Source: Flavobacterium commune (GTDB lineage: Bacteria > Bacteroidota > Bacteroidia > Flavobacteriales > Flavobacteriaceae). Taken from it: a stretch of DNA of 64,000 nt. The notes under the pieces are model-generated. The model saw only the letters and a program-made list of their open reading frames with translations, did not search any database and had not been told where the DNA came from. The stretch covers positions 3,534,001 through 3,598,000 of the forward strand of contig NZ_CP017774.1 in NCBI RefSeq assembly GCF_001857965.1, read 5' to 3'. Within the stretch, counting starts at the first letter, position 1, and every line of letters begins with the position of its first letter. The position numbers and the translations under genes were made by a program. This document shows positions 49,998 through 58,961 of this stretch, piece by piece.

Positions 49998-51401
49998 ATG
50001 GCAACATCAACATTAGGAGTAATCATAGGAAACAGAGATTTTTTCCCGGACAGTTTAGTAGAAAAAGCGAGATTTGAAATCATTGAAGTTTTTGCTAAAT
50101 TAAACATCAAACCTATTTTATTAGACAGTACAGATACAAAACTAGGCGGTGTAGAAACTTATAAAGAAGCACAAAAATGTGCTGAATTATTCAAAAAACA
50201 TCAGGATGAAATTATGGGGGTCTTGGTATTGCTACCTAATTTTGGTGACGAAAAAGGAGTTGCTGACACCTTAAAGTTAGCCAACTTAAATGTTCCTGTT
50301 TTAATTCAGGCTTACCCTGATGAGTTGACAAAAATGAATGTGGTCAACAGACGTGATTCCTGGTGCGGAAAAATCTCGGTTTGCAACAACTTATACCAAT
50401 ACGGCATCAAATATTCGTTGACATCTCAGCACGTAATGAGTCCGTCGGATCCTATTTTCCAAAAAGATTTATTAGACTTTACTGCTGTTTGCCGAGTGGT
50501 AAAAGGAATGCGTAATGTGCGTATTGGAGCTATCGGTGCAAGACCGGGTGCTTTTAACACCGTTCGTTATTCTGAAAAAATATTACAAAGAAACGGCATC
50601 ACGGTTACTACGGTAGATTTATCTGAAATTTTAGGTAAAGCTAACAAATTAACGGCTGATACCCCGGCTGTCAAAAAGCATTTGGAATCCATCAACGCTT
50701 ATGTTGCACAAGGAAAAACACCTAACGAAGCGATGCTTCAAATTGCAAAATTAGATGTGGTATTGAAAGATTTCATGGAAGAATATGCCTTAGACGCTAC
50801 TGCTATTCAATGTTGGACTTCATTACAACAAAATTACGGTTGCAATGTATGTACCAGCATGAGTATCATGAGTGAAAACATGCTTCCAAGTGCCTGTGAA
50901 GTTGACGTAACAGGAACCTTGAGTATGTATGCGATGCAGTTGGCTTCGGGTTCTCCAAGTGCATTGGTAGACTGGAATAATAACTATGCTGACGATCCTG
51001 AAAAATGTGTTTTATTCCACTGTGGAAACTGGGCAAAATCATTCCTGCCGGACATTCAATTGAGCACCGCTCCTATCTTAGGAACAACTGTGGGTGTAGA
51101 AAATACTTATGGAGCCTTAGACGGAAGAACTCCTGCTATGCCGCTTACTTATGGTAGAATTAGTACCGATGACCCTAAAGGAATCATTAAGGTTTACATT
51201 GGCGAAGGCGAACTGACAAACGATACCTTAGAAACTTTCGGAAACAGAGCCGTTGCTCAAATTCCTGATTTGCAAGGACTAATGCAATACGTTTGTAAAA
51301 ACGGATTTGAACACCACGTGGTGATGAATGCTTCAAAAACAGCAGCAATCTTAGAAGAAGCCTTAGGAAACTACATGGGCTGGGAAGTTTACAAACACTA
51401 A
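49998..51401 (+). CDS. L-fucose/L-arabinose isomerase-family sugar isomerase
   Basis: A 467-residue protein of the FucI/AraA fold. The metal site is readable: E in LPSACEVDVTG (about 302), D 24 residues later in SALVDWNN, and H in VLFHCGNW. FucI has Glu337 and Asp361, also 24 apart. It is shorter than FucI (about 590), like other uncharacterised members. It would convert an aldose to a ketose. Downstream genes for a split transketolase and an FGGY kinase suggest a branched or rare pentose; D-apiose to apulose is the leading idea. Substrate unproven. It is 10 bases from the transketolase gene. Confidence 0.8.
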   Translation: MATSTLGVIIGNRDFFPDSLVEKARFEIIEVFAKLNIKPILLDSTDTKLGGVETYKEAQKCAELFKKHQDEIMGVLVLLPNFGDEKGVADTLKLANLNVPVLIQAYPDELTKMNVVNRRDSWCGKISVCNNLYQYGIKYSLTSQHVMSPSDPIFQKDLLDFTAVCRVVKGMRNVRIGAIGARPGAFNTVRYSEKILQRNGITVTTVDLSEILGKANKLTADTPAVKKHLESINAYVAQGKTPNEAMLQIAKLDVVLKDFMEEYALDATAIQCWTSLQQNYGCNVCTSMSIMSENMLPSACEVDVTGTLSMYAMQLASGSPSALVDWNNNYADDPEKCVLFHCGNWAKSFLPDIQLSTAPILGTTVGVENTYGALDGRTPAMPLTYGRISTDDPKGIIKVYIGEGELTNDTLETFGNRAVAQIPDLQGLMQYVCKNGFEHHVVMNASKTAAILEEALGNYMGWEVYKH

Positions 51402-51411
51402 AAGAATCAAG

Positions 51412-52251
51412 ATGCACATCGAAAATTTAAAACGAAAATCCATTGAGAGTAGAAAAAAAATTCTCAAATACATCTTCAATGCCAAAGCAGGTCACACTGG
51501 TGGAAGTCTTTCTATTTTAGACATTCTGAATGTATTGTACAATGATGTAATGAACGTTTCTCCAGAGAATTTCGATTCTAATACCAGAGACCGATTCATC
51601 CAGAGTAAAGGACATTGTGTGGAAGCATTGTACGTTGTTTTGGCCGACAAAGGTTTTTTTCCTGAAGAAGATTTATTGACACTTTGCCAATACAACTCGC
51701 CTTACATAGGACATCCAACCAAAGCCATTCCCGGTATTGAACAAAATACCGGTGGATTAGGACACGGTTTGCCTATTTGTGCCGGAGCTGCTTTGGCTGC
51801 CAAAAAAGACAATTCACCAACAAAAGTATTTACAATTCTAGGTGACGGAGAAATGGCCGAAGGTTCTAATTGGGAAGCGATGATGTTTGCTGCTCATTAT
51901 AAACTGGATAATCTATGTGCTATTTTGGATTACAACAAATTGCAAATCACAGCTGCCAATGAAGATGTGATGGGCTTAGAACCCATTGATCAAAAATTAG
52001 AAGCCTTTGGATGGGCAGTAAAACATGTGGATGGGCATAATATTGAAAAGCTTTTGGAAACCTTCAGAGGACTACCGTTAGAAAAAGGGAAACCAACCTT
52101 TATCATAGCACATACCATCAAAGGAAAAGGAATCAGCTACATGGAAAACGTATTGAAATGGCATCATGGCGTTCCTTCAAAAGAACAATACGATATGGCT
52201 ATAGAAGAGTTAGACAAACAATTACAAGAACTTGAAACTGTCTCAAAATAA
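51412..52251 (+). CDS. Transketolase, N-terminal subunit
   Basis: A 279-residue protein covering the thiamine diphosphate domain only. Motifs are AGHTGGSLSILDILNVLYND near the start, GHGLPICAGAALAAK, and the metal-diphosphate motif GDGEMAEGSNWEAM. Split transketolases with separate halves are common in sugar operons; AptA, the first subunit of apulose-4-phosphate transketolase, is one such protein. With the next gene it forms one enzyme. Its stop and the next start share a base (TAATG). Confidence 0.88.
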   Translation: MHIENLKRKSIESRKKILKYIFNAKAGHTGGSLSILDILNVLYNDVMNVSPENFDSNTRDRFIQSKGHCVEALYVVLADKGFFPEEDLLTLCQYNSPYIGHPTKAIPGIEQNTGGLGHGLPICAGAALAAKKDNSPTKVFTILGDGEMAEGSNWEAMMFAAHYKLDNLCAILDYNKLQITAANEDVMGLEPIDQKLEAFGWAVKHVDGHNIEKLLETFRGLPLEKGKPTFIIAHTIKGKGISYMENVLKWHHGVPSKEQYDMAIEELDKQLQELETVSK

Positions 52252-53210
52252 TGGAAGAAATAAAAACAATTGATGCCGCTAACCTCGAAGTCTTTTCTGA
52301 AGTTCTTCAGTCATTAGCCGCAACCGACAGAGATATTATGGTGGTTACGAGTGATTCTCGTGGTTCAGGAAAGTTAGTCCCTTTTGGACAAAAATATCCC
52401 GAACAAATTGTTGAAGTGGGTATTGCCGAGCAAAACCTGGTAGGCGTTGCCACTGGATTAGCCAGTATGGGTAAAAAAGCTTTTGCCGTTTCTCCAGCCT
52501 GTTTCCTTACGGCACGAGCATTGGAACAAATTAAAAATGATGTGGCTTATTCAGACAATCCCGTAAAACTAATTGGTATTAGTGCCGGGGTAAGTTATGG
52601 CGCATTGGGAACCACACACCATAGTTTACACGATTATGCGGTGCTGAGAGCCATCAATAACATTACCATTGTAGCGCCTGCAGATAATTTTGAAACTGCC
52701 GAAGCCATCAAACAAGCAGCCGAAATGACTAGCCCTATTTACCTGCGTTTTGGTAAAAAAACAATGCCTGCCAATTTACAATCAGACTTAAATGCTGATT
52801 TTAAAATTGGTAAAGGACGTGTTATTCAGGAAGGAAACGATTTGACTTTTATTGCTACTGGTGAAGCGGTACTACCCTGTGTTGAAGCAGCCAAACTACT
52901 GGAAAAAGAACATAATATTTCTTGCAAAATAATCAGTTTACACACCATTAAACCTTTGGATACTGAATTATTATTGGCTTCTGCTGCCAATGGAAAAGCC
53001 ATTATTACCGTTGAAGAACATTCTATCAATGGCGGATTAGGCGAAGCCGTAGCTTCCTTATTATTCCAAAACGGATGCACTAATAAATTCAAAATCGTAG
53101 GATTACCTGATGATCACACCGTTTCAGGTTCGCAAATCGAAATTTTCAATCATTATGGTATTTCAGCCGAAGGATTAAAAAATACTGCTTTAAATACAAT
53201 CAACCTATGA
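52251..53210 (+). CDS. Transketolase, C-terminal subunit
   Basis: A 319-residue protein with the pyrimidine-binding and C-terminal domains. The catalytic Glu lies in [17 protein letters not shown] (about 56-72), then [20 protein letters not shown], and the C-terminal domain with [18 protein letters not shown] and [16 protein letters not shown]. It completes the enzyme begun by the gene before it, with which it is translationally coupled. In the apiose model this is the AptB position, moving a two-carbon unit to glyceraldehyde 3-phosphate. It overlaps the next gene by four bases. Confidence 0.88.
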   Translation: MEEIKTIDAANLEVFSEVLQSLAATDRDIMVVTSDSRGSGKLVPFGQKYPEQIVEVGIAEQNLVGVATGLASMGKKAFAVSPACFLTARALEQIKNDVAYSDNPVKLIGISAGVSYGALGTTHHSLHDYAVLRAINNITIVAPADNFETAEAIKQAAEMTSPIYLRFGKKTMPANLQSDLNADFKIGKGRVIQEGNDLTFIATGEAVLPCVEAAKLLEKEHNISCKIISLHTIKPLDTELLLASAANGKAIITVEEHSINGGLGEAVASLLFQNGCTNKFKIVGLPDDHTVSGSQIEIFNHYGISAEGLKNTALNTINL

Positions 53211-54127
53211 AGATAAAACACCTTTCCTTAGTGCTGCTAACATTGGTTTTAGTTTTTGGATGTTCCTCGAAAGAGAAGTCCGAAAAGCCTAAAATTGCAG
53301 TTGTGGTTTCCACCTTAAACAATCCCTGGTTTGTGATGCTGGCGGAATCAGCTGCTGAAAACGCCAAAAAACTAGGATATGAAGCCAAAATATTTGATTC
53401 GCAAAACAACCCTGCTATCGAATCGGATAATTTTGAAAACCTCATCTCTTCGGGTTATGATGCCATTCTTTTAAATCCAACTGATTCTGACGGTTCTATT
53501 TCGAATATTTTAAAAGCTAAAACAGCGGGAATTCCGGTGTTTTGCATGGATAGAGAAGTAAATGCCGACGATGCAGCTACAAGCCAGATTCTTTCGGACA
53601 ACTATTCAGGTTGTGTTTCTATCGGAATCGAATTTGTAAAAGAATTAAAAGAAAAAGGAAAGTATGTTGAAATCTTAGGTTTAGTAGGCGACAATAACAC
53701 CTGGGCGCGCTCAGGAGGATTCCATTCGGTTGTGGATAAATTCCCTAATTTAAAAATGGTAGCCCAACAAAGTGGCGATTTCGATCGAAATAAGGCCATG
53801 GAAGTTTTAGAAACAATCCTGCAGGCTAACCCTGATATTGACGGTGTTTTTTGCGGCAATGATGCGATGGCAATGGGTGCTTTTCAAGCCTTACAAGCGG
53901 CAGGAAAGGAAACCAAAGTTAAAATTTTTGGATTTGATGGTGCAGGTGATGTCATTGAAAAAATTCGGGAAAAGAAAATTATAGCTACAGGCATGCAATT
54001 TCCTAAAGTGATGGCTCAAACAGCTGCCCAATATGCCGATGAGTATTTTAAAGGGAGAAAAGTATTTCCTCAAAGGGTTCCTGTAGAAGTCGAATTAGTA
54101 AATGCAGCAAACATTAAAGACTACTAA
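53207..54127 (+). CDS. Sugar-binding lipoprotein of an ABC importer (RbsB-like)
   Basis: A 306-residue periplasmic-binding-protein type I. Lipobox FGC gives Cys19 as the lipid site. The body begins [20 protein letters not shown], typical of ribose-type binding proteins, with NPTDSDG near 88 and [20 protein letters not shown] in the second lobe. After the cysteine the sequence SSKEKSEKP lacks an acidic surface-export signal, so it should stay on the periplasmic side, as an ABC receptor must. It lies in the middle of the isomerase-transketolase-transporter operon. Such receptors are rare in Bacteroidetes. Confidence 0.9.
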   Translation: MKIKHLSLVLLTLVLVFGCSSKEKSEKPKIAVVVSTLNNPWFVMLAESAAENAKKLGYEAKIFDSQNNPAIESDNFENLISSGYDAILLNPTDSDGSISNILKAKTAGIPVFCMDREVNADDAATSQILSDNYSGCVSIGIEFVKELKEKGKYVEILGLVGDNNTWARSGGFHSVVDKFPNLKMVAQQSGDFDRNKAMEVLETILQANPDIDGVFCGNDAMAMGAFQALQAAGKETKVKIFGFDGAGDVIEKIREKKIIATGMQFPKVMAQTAAQYADEYFKGRKVFPQRVPVEVELVNAANIKDY

Positions 54128-54129
54128 AG

Positions 54130-54744
54130 ATGAAAAAAAAGTATGTATATATTTTAGCTTTTGTAATAATCGCCATTTTAGGATACAATTCGGTTTATTT
54201 CAAAAAACTGAGTGATGTGAAAAATGCCAAAAAGGAAAATTTCGATTTTAAAGCTTACGCCGATTCGATTTACTATAAAGGTATTTTGAAAAGCAAAAAA
54301 ACGATTGCTTTAACCAATTTGATTTCTTCGGTAAAAACCAATCAGGAAGCTGCTTTCAAAAAATATGGAAACCGACTTGGAATAGGAAATTCGGCTTATT
54401 TTATGATTCAAAGCACCGGAAAAATCATTGATATCAAAGACGGAATTTACACTATTGCCGACGAGAAAAATGGTGTGGTTTACATTGACACCAAATACAT
54501 TTTTGGAAATGCATTGCGAGATGCTTCAGGTTTAGTGAAACTGACTGATTTTAAAACCAATGCTCAATTTAACAAAGTGTCAGAATCGTTGAACGATATT
54601 GTTCGAAATGAAGTCATCCCAAAAGAAATTAAAAAAGTACAAATTGGCGATAGCGTTTCATTTTCAGGAGCCATCAAACTAAGCAAAAAACAAACTTTGT
54701 TTACCGATCTTTTAATTATTCCATCACAAATTAAACTTCAGTAA
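54130..54744 (+). CDS. DUF2291 family protein
   Basis: A 204-residue protein with an N-terminal membrane anchor (YVYILAFVIIAILGYNSVYF, about 4-23) and a periplasmic domain with AYADSIYYKGILKSKKTIALT and a late stretch VQIGDSVSFSGAIKLSKK. DUF2291 proteins are known chiefly from operons with ribose-type ABC importers, always next to the binding protein, as here (two-base gap). Their work is unknown; an accessory or docking part of the importer is a fair guess. It starts two bases after the binding-protein stop. Confidence 0.82.
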   Translation: MKKKYVYILAFVIIAILGYNSVYFKKLSDVKNAKKENFDFKAYADSIYYKGILKSKKTIALTNLISSVKTNQEAAFKKYGNRLGIGNSAYFMIQSTGKIIDIKDGIYTIADEKNGVVYIDTKYIFGNALRDASGLVKLTDFKTNAQFNKVSESLNDIVRNEVIPKEIKKVQIGDSVSFSGAIKLSKKQTLFTDLLIIPSQIKLQ

Positions 54745-54745
54745 A

Positions 54746-56236
54746 TTGTTAGAAGCAATTAACATATCCAAAGAATTCCCGGGCGTAAAAGCACTCAATC
54801 AGGTAAATTTTAAATTTTATCCTGCCAAAGTCAATGCCATATTGGGAGAAAACGGTGCGGGAAAATCGACCTTGTTAAAAATTTTGACAGGCGTTTACAC
54901 CCAATACGATGGTGAGATTCAATTAAATGGTGAAACCGTTACGTTTTCGAATATTAAAGAAGCTCAAAATGCGGGAATTGCCATTATTCATCAGGAATTA
55001 AACTTAATTCCGGAGCTTAGTGTAACCGAAAATTTATTTTTAGGAAGAGAAATTAAAACTTCATTCGGACTTTTAGATTCCTCAAAAATGGAAGCAGAAG
55101 CCACGCGCATTTTTGAAAAAATTCAATTGAACGTTAGTCCTAAAACCTTGGTACAACAACTAAAAGTAGGAGAACAACAGTTAGTTGAAATTGCAAAAGC
55201 GTTACTTTGTAATGCCGATGTTATTTTGATGGACGAGCCTACTTCTGCCTTAAGTGACAAAGAAATAGACAACTTACACCGTATTATTTATGAGCTAAAA
55301 GCGGAAGGCAAAACCATTGTTTACATTTCTCATAAAATGGATGAATTATTCAAAATTGCTGAAAACTATACCGTTTTAAGAGACGGAAACAGCATTGATG
55401 CCGGGGAAATGAAAAACACCACCGAGCAGGAATTAATTCGAAAAATGGTAGGTCGTGATGTGCTTATCGAGAAAAAAAACACCGAAAATCAATTCGAAAA
55501 TACCATTCTGAAAGTAGAAAATCTAAACCTGATCCATCCCGGCAATAAGAAAAGAAAACTCCTTCACGATATTTCTTTCGAATTAAAAAAGGGAGAAATT
55601 CTGGGCATCTTTGGTTTGATGGGAGCTGGCAGAACTGAACTTTTGGAAACTATATTCGGAATGCATCCTTCAAATAGCGAATATCATTTAGAAATTGATG
55701 GAAAAAGCACTTTCCACAAAAAGCCAAAAGATGCTATTGGAAATAGATTGGCTTTTGTAACCGAAGATCGTAAAACCGAAGGATTGGTTTTAGGCATGGA
55801 TATTTCGTCTAATATCAGCCTGACTAATCTGCCTACGTTTGGACTTTTAAGTCCTTCAAAAGACAAGGCTTCTTCGAAAGATTATATCGAAAAGTTACGC
55901 ATCAAAACGCCATCTGAAATGCAATTGTGCCAAAATTTAAGTGGTGGAAATCAACAAAAAGTAGTTTTAGCCAAATGGCTCGCAACCAATCCTCAAATTT
56001 TAATGATGGATGAGCCTACCCGTGGAATCGATATCAATGCCAAAAATGAAATTTACAATCTAATAAAAGAGCTCGCAACCAACCAAATGAGTATCATTTT
56101 AGTTTCTTCTGAAATTCCCGAAATACTAGCGCTTTCGGATCGAATTTTAGTGATGGCCGAAGGGAAGATTAAAGCTTCCTATTTAGCCGCAGAAGCCAAT
56201 GAAGATAAATTATTAAAATCAGCCTTACCTGAATAA
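54746..56236 (+). CDS. Sugar ABC importer ATPase with two cassettes (RbsA/XylG-like)
   Basis: A 496-residue protein with TTG start at 54746. Cassette one: GENGAGKSTLLKIL, LKVGEQQLVEIAKALL and VILMDEPTSAL. Cassette two has the degenerate Walker A of the family (GLMGAGRTELLETIFG), LSGGNQQKVVLAKWL and ILMMDEPTRGID. This is the classical carbohydrate-uptake-2 layout, driving import of a pentose or similar sugar with the permease that follows two bases later. It precedes the permease gene and follows DUF2291 with no intergenic space. Confidence 0.93.
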   Translation: MLEAINISKEFPGVKALNQVNFKFYPAKVNAILGENGAGKSTLLKILTGVYTQYDGEIQLNGETVTFSNIKEAQNAGIAIIHQELNLIPELSVTENLFLGREIKTSFGLLDSSKMEAEATRIFEKIQLNVSPKTLVQQLKVGEQQLVEIAKALLCNADVILMDEPTSALSDKEIDNLHRIIYELKAEGKTIVYISHKMDELFKIAENYTVLRDGNSIDAGEMKNTTEQELIRKMVGRDVLIEKKNTENQFENTILKVENLNLIHPGNKKRKLLHDISFELKKGEILGIFGLMGAGRTELLETIFGMHPSNSEYHLEIDGKSTFHKKPKDAIGNRLAFVTEDRKTEGLVLGMDISSNISLTNLPTFGLLSPSKDKASSKDYIEKLRIKTPSEMQLCQNLSGGNQQKVVLAKWLATNPQILMMDEPTRGIDINAKNEIYNLIKELATNQMSIILVSSEIPEILALSDRILVMAEGKIKASYLAAEANEDKLLKSALPE

Positions 56237-56238
56237 TT

Positions 56239-57213
56239 ATGACTATTTCCTTAAACCACCCTATTATCAAAAAATCGCAATCCTTAATTGCGTTGTTTCT
56301 TTTGTGTTTATTTATCAGCCTGTTGTCTGATAAATTCATGACAAGCACTAACCTTTGGAATGTATTGAGACAAATCTCTGTTAATGTTTGCATTTCTGTC
56401 GGAATGACATTGGTAGTTTTAATGGCAGGAATCGATCTTTCAGTAGGTTCAGTATTGGGGCTTACCGCAGCAATATGTGCCGGTTTATTAAAAAGCGGAC
56501 TCTCCTTTGAATCCATGGATTTATTTGTAGGATTTAGCGTTTTAGGAGCCATTTTAGCAGCCATACTTATCGGAATGGCCTTGGGGCTTTTCAACGGTTG
56601 GGTGATTACCAAATTCGCCATTCCTCCTTTTGTGGCAACACTGGCAATGTTAACAATTGCACGTGGATTAACAATGCTTTATACCGAAGGTATTCCCATT
56701 TCTAATTTAGGTCCTGAATTTGAGTTTATTGGTTCGGGTTGGATTTTAGGAATTCCGGTACCGGTTTGGATATCGCTGTTCATGGTCTTAATTGTCGTTT
56801 TCTTAACTAAAAAAACCACTTTTGGCAGATACATTTATGCCATTGGAGGAAATGAAAAAGCAGCATTTTTATCAGGAATCAGCATTAATAAAATCAAATT
56901 AGCAGTTTATGGAATTGCCGGAATGATGGCGGCTGTGGGTGGTGTTTTAGTCACTTCGAGACTAAATTCGGCACAACCTAATGCCGGTATGAGTTACGAA
57001 CTGGATTCTATTGCAGCCGTAGTTATTGGAGGAACTTCGCTATCAGGTGGTGTGGGTACCGTTGCCGGAACCGTGATTGGTGCGATAATTATTGGAGTTT
57101 TAAACAACGGATTAGTTTTACTGGACGTTTCGCCTTTTTGGCAGCAAGTGGTAAAAGGTATCGTTATTTTATTGGCGGTAATTATTGATAAAATGAATCA
57201 GAAAAATAAATAA
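56239..57213 (+). CDS. Sugar ABC importer permease (RbsC-like)
   Basis: A 324-residue inner-membrane protein with about ten hydrophobic segments. Family marks are GMTLVVLMAGIDLSVGSVLG (about 54-73), GLFNGWVITKFAIPPFVATL, IYAIGGNEKAAFLSGISINK, the EAA-like loop, and YELDSIAAVVIGGTSLSGGV near the end. It forms the channel for the sugar brought by the binding protein. A long hairpin follows its gene and the kinase gene comes after that. Confidence 0.93.
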   Translation: MTISLNHPIIKKSQSLIALFLLCLFISLLSDKFMTSTNLWNVLRQISVNVCISVGMTLVVLMAGIDLSVGSVLGLTAAICAGLLKSGLSFESMDLFVGFSVLGAILAAILIGMALGLFNGWVITKFAIPPFVATLAMLTIARGLTMLYTEGIPISNLGPEFEFIGSGWILGIPVPVWISLFMVLIVVFLTKKTTFGRYIYAIGGNEKAAFLSGISINKIKLAVYGIAGMMAAVGGVLVTSRLNSAQPNAGMSYELDSIAAVVIGGTSLSGGVGTVAGTVIGAIIIGVLNNGLVLLDVSPFWQQVVKGIVILLAVIIDKMNQKNK

Positions 57214-57224
57214 AATATTAATTC

Positions 57225-57292
57225 TTTTTTCACCATTAAGAAATTAAGATAATTAAGACTTAATGCTCCTTAATTTCTTAATGGTGAAAAAA
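57225..57292. repeat. Long perfect hairpin between permease and kinase genes
   Basis: Two 24-base arms pair perfectly (57225-57248 with 57269-57292) around a 20-base loop; the core of the left arm is CACCATTAAGAAATTAAG. T and A runs at the outer ends allow it to work as a terminator on both strands. Within the operon it may reduce transcription of the kinase or protect the upstream message end. Confidence 0.8.
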
Positions 57293-57369
57293 ATTCTATT
57301 TAATGTTTCTCTTTTAAAAGTTGTTTATTATTCAACTGAGCTTTTAAAAGACAAATTTTACACTAAAAA

Positions 57370-58866
57370 ATGAAAAAATATATTCTTGCCATAGACCAGG
57401 GTACCAGCAGTACCAAAACCATACTTTTTGACGAATCAGGACAGGCTGCGGCTAAAGGCAGCGTTGATTTAAAAACGAATTATTTTGACAATGGTTTTGT
57501 GGAACAAAATCCTGAGGATATTTTCCAAAATGTACTCGACTCCGTAACTGAATGCCTAAATGATTTTACAAAAAAAGGGCTGGCTGTTTCAGACATTGTT
57601 TCCTGTGGTATCAGCAATCAAAGAGAAACTTTTATCCTTTGGGACAAAGATGGAAATGCATTGGCTCCAGCCGTAGTTTGGGCCTGTAAACGTTCTATTT
57701 CCATTTGCACTGATTTAATCAAAAAAGGGCAGAATGATTTTATCAAACTAAAAACAGGTTTATTATTAGATCCTTATTTTTCGGGTACCAAATTGCTTTG
57801 GCTACTGGAAAATGATGCGAAATTAAAAGAAAAAGTAACCAAAGGCGAAGTATATTTTGGAACGGTAGATTGCTGGCTTTTGTACAAATTGACCAATGGA
57901 ACCCATTTCAAAACCGATTACACCAATGCTTCCCGAACCTTACTTTTCAATATTCATACGTTACAATGGGATGCTGAAATTTTAGAAACCTGGGGATTAT
58001 CCAACTTGAATTTACCTCAACCCTGCCCTTCTTCACATAATTTTGGAATGGTTGATTTTGGACAATTTTTGGACAATAAAATCCCGCTTTCTATCCCAAT
58101 TACTTCTTTAATTGGCGATTCGCATGCGGCGACTTTTGGAGAAGGTTGTTTCGAAAAAGGTACTGCCAAAGTCACTCTGGGAACAGGAAGTTCGATAATG
58201 ATGAACATTGGCGACAAAGCCATTTTATCCAATTCCGGAATGTTGACCACCATTTGCTGGAGTACCGAAAACCGCGTAGATTATGCGCTGGAAGGCGCTA
58301 TTGTTTCCTGTGGTTCCACTATCGAATGGTTGAAAAACGAATTGCAATTGTTCTCCTCTGCTGCTGAAACCGAAGCTATGGCAAAAGCCATTCCGGACAA
58401 TGCAGGTATTTATCTGATTCCTGCTTTTAGCGGACTGGGTGCACCACATTGGCAAATGAGCCGAAAAGCATCGATTGAAGGGATGACTTTTGGCACCACT
58501 AAAAATCATATTGTCAGGGCAGCTTTAGAAAGTATTCCGTACCAAATAAAAGATGTGGTGGAAGCTATGGCTAAAGACATGCAGGCCACAATAAAATCCA
58601 TTTCGGTAAACGGCGGTATGACTCAAAACAAATTTGTCATTCACTTTCTGGCCGATTTATTGGGAATTCCCCTGAACAAGCAACGAAATCCTGACGTTTC
58701 CGCTTTGGGAGCCGCTTATTTATCCGGTCTTAAAAGTGGTGTTTACAGCAGTATTGAGCAACTTTCGGCAATTAATAAAAGTCAAACCGATCAGGTTTTA
58801 GCAGATTCAGACAATGATTTGCCAAGAAATGGGTATTTGGGGTGGAAAGAAAAAATAGTTACTTAG
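57370..58866 (+). CDS. FGGY-family carbohydrate kinase (GlpK-like)
   Basis: A 498-residue kinase of glycerol-kinase length. Motifs: AIDQGTSSTKTILFDESGQ (6-24), SNQRETFILWDKDG, LIGDSHAATFGEGCFEKG with the catalytic Asp (about 246), TLGTGSSIMMNIG, and NGGMTQNKFVIHFLADLLGI near the end. It could be glycerol kinase, but it follows a pentose-type importer, isomerase and split transketolase, so a ketopentose such as apulose is more likely. Arrangement, not sequence, supports that choice. It has a 156-base gap from the permease that contains the hairpin. Confidence 0.85.
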   Translation: MKKYILAIDQGTSSTKTILFDESGQAAAKGSVDLKTNYFDNGFVEQNPEDIFQNVLDSVTECLNDFTKKGLAVSDIVSCGISNQRETFILWDKDGNALAPAVVWACKRSISICTDLIKKGQNDFIKLKTGLLLDPYFSGTKLLWLLENDAKLKEKVTKGEVYFGTVDCWLLYKLTNGTHFKTDYTNASRTLLFNIHTLQWDAEILETWGLSNLNLPQPCPSSHNFGMVDFGQFLDNKIPLSIPITSLIGDSHAATFGEGCFEKGTAKVTLGTGSSIMMNIGDKAILSNSGMLTTICWSTENRVDYALEGAIVSCGSTIEWLKNELQLFSSAAETEAMAKAIPDNAGIYLIPAFSGLGAPHWQMSRKASIEGMTFGTTKNHIVRAALESIPYQIKDVVEAMAKDMQATIKSISVNGGMTQNKFVIHFLADLLGIPLNKQRNPDVSALGAAYLSGLKSGVYSSIEQLSAINKSQTDQVLADSDNDLPRNGYLGWKEKIVT

Positions 58867-58961
58867 AAAATCAACTTTTGGAAATTTTTAAGAAAAATGA
58901 TGCGATTCCAATTTTTTTAGATAAAAAAATACTACTTTAGCTACATCTGAAATTCATTTTT

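Noticed and set aside
51187..51417. Minus-strand frame opposite the isomerase
   Set aside because: A shadow of the isomerase codons, rich in Leu/Arg with no start signals.
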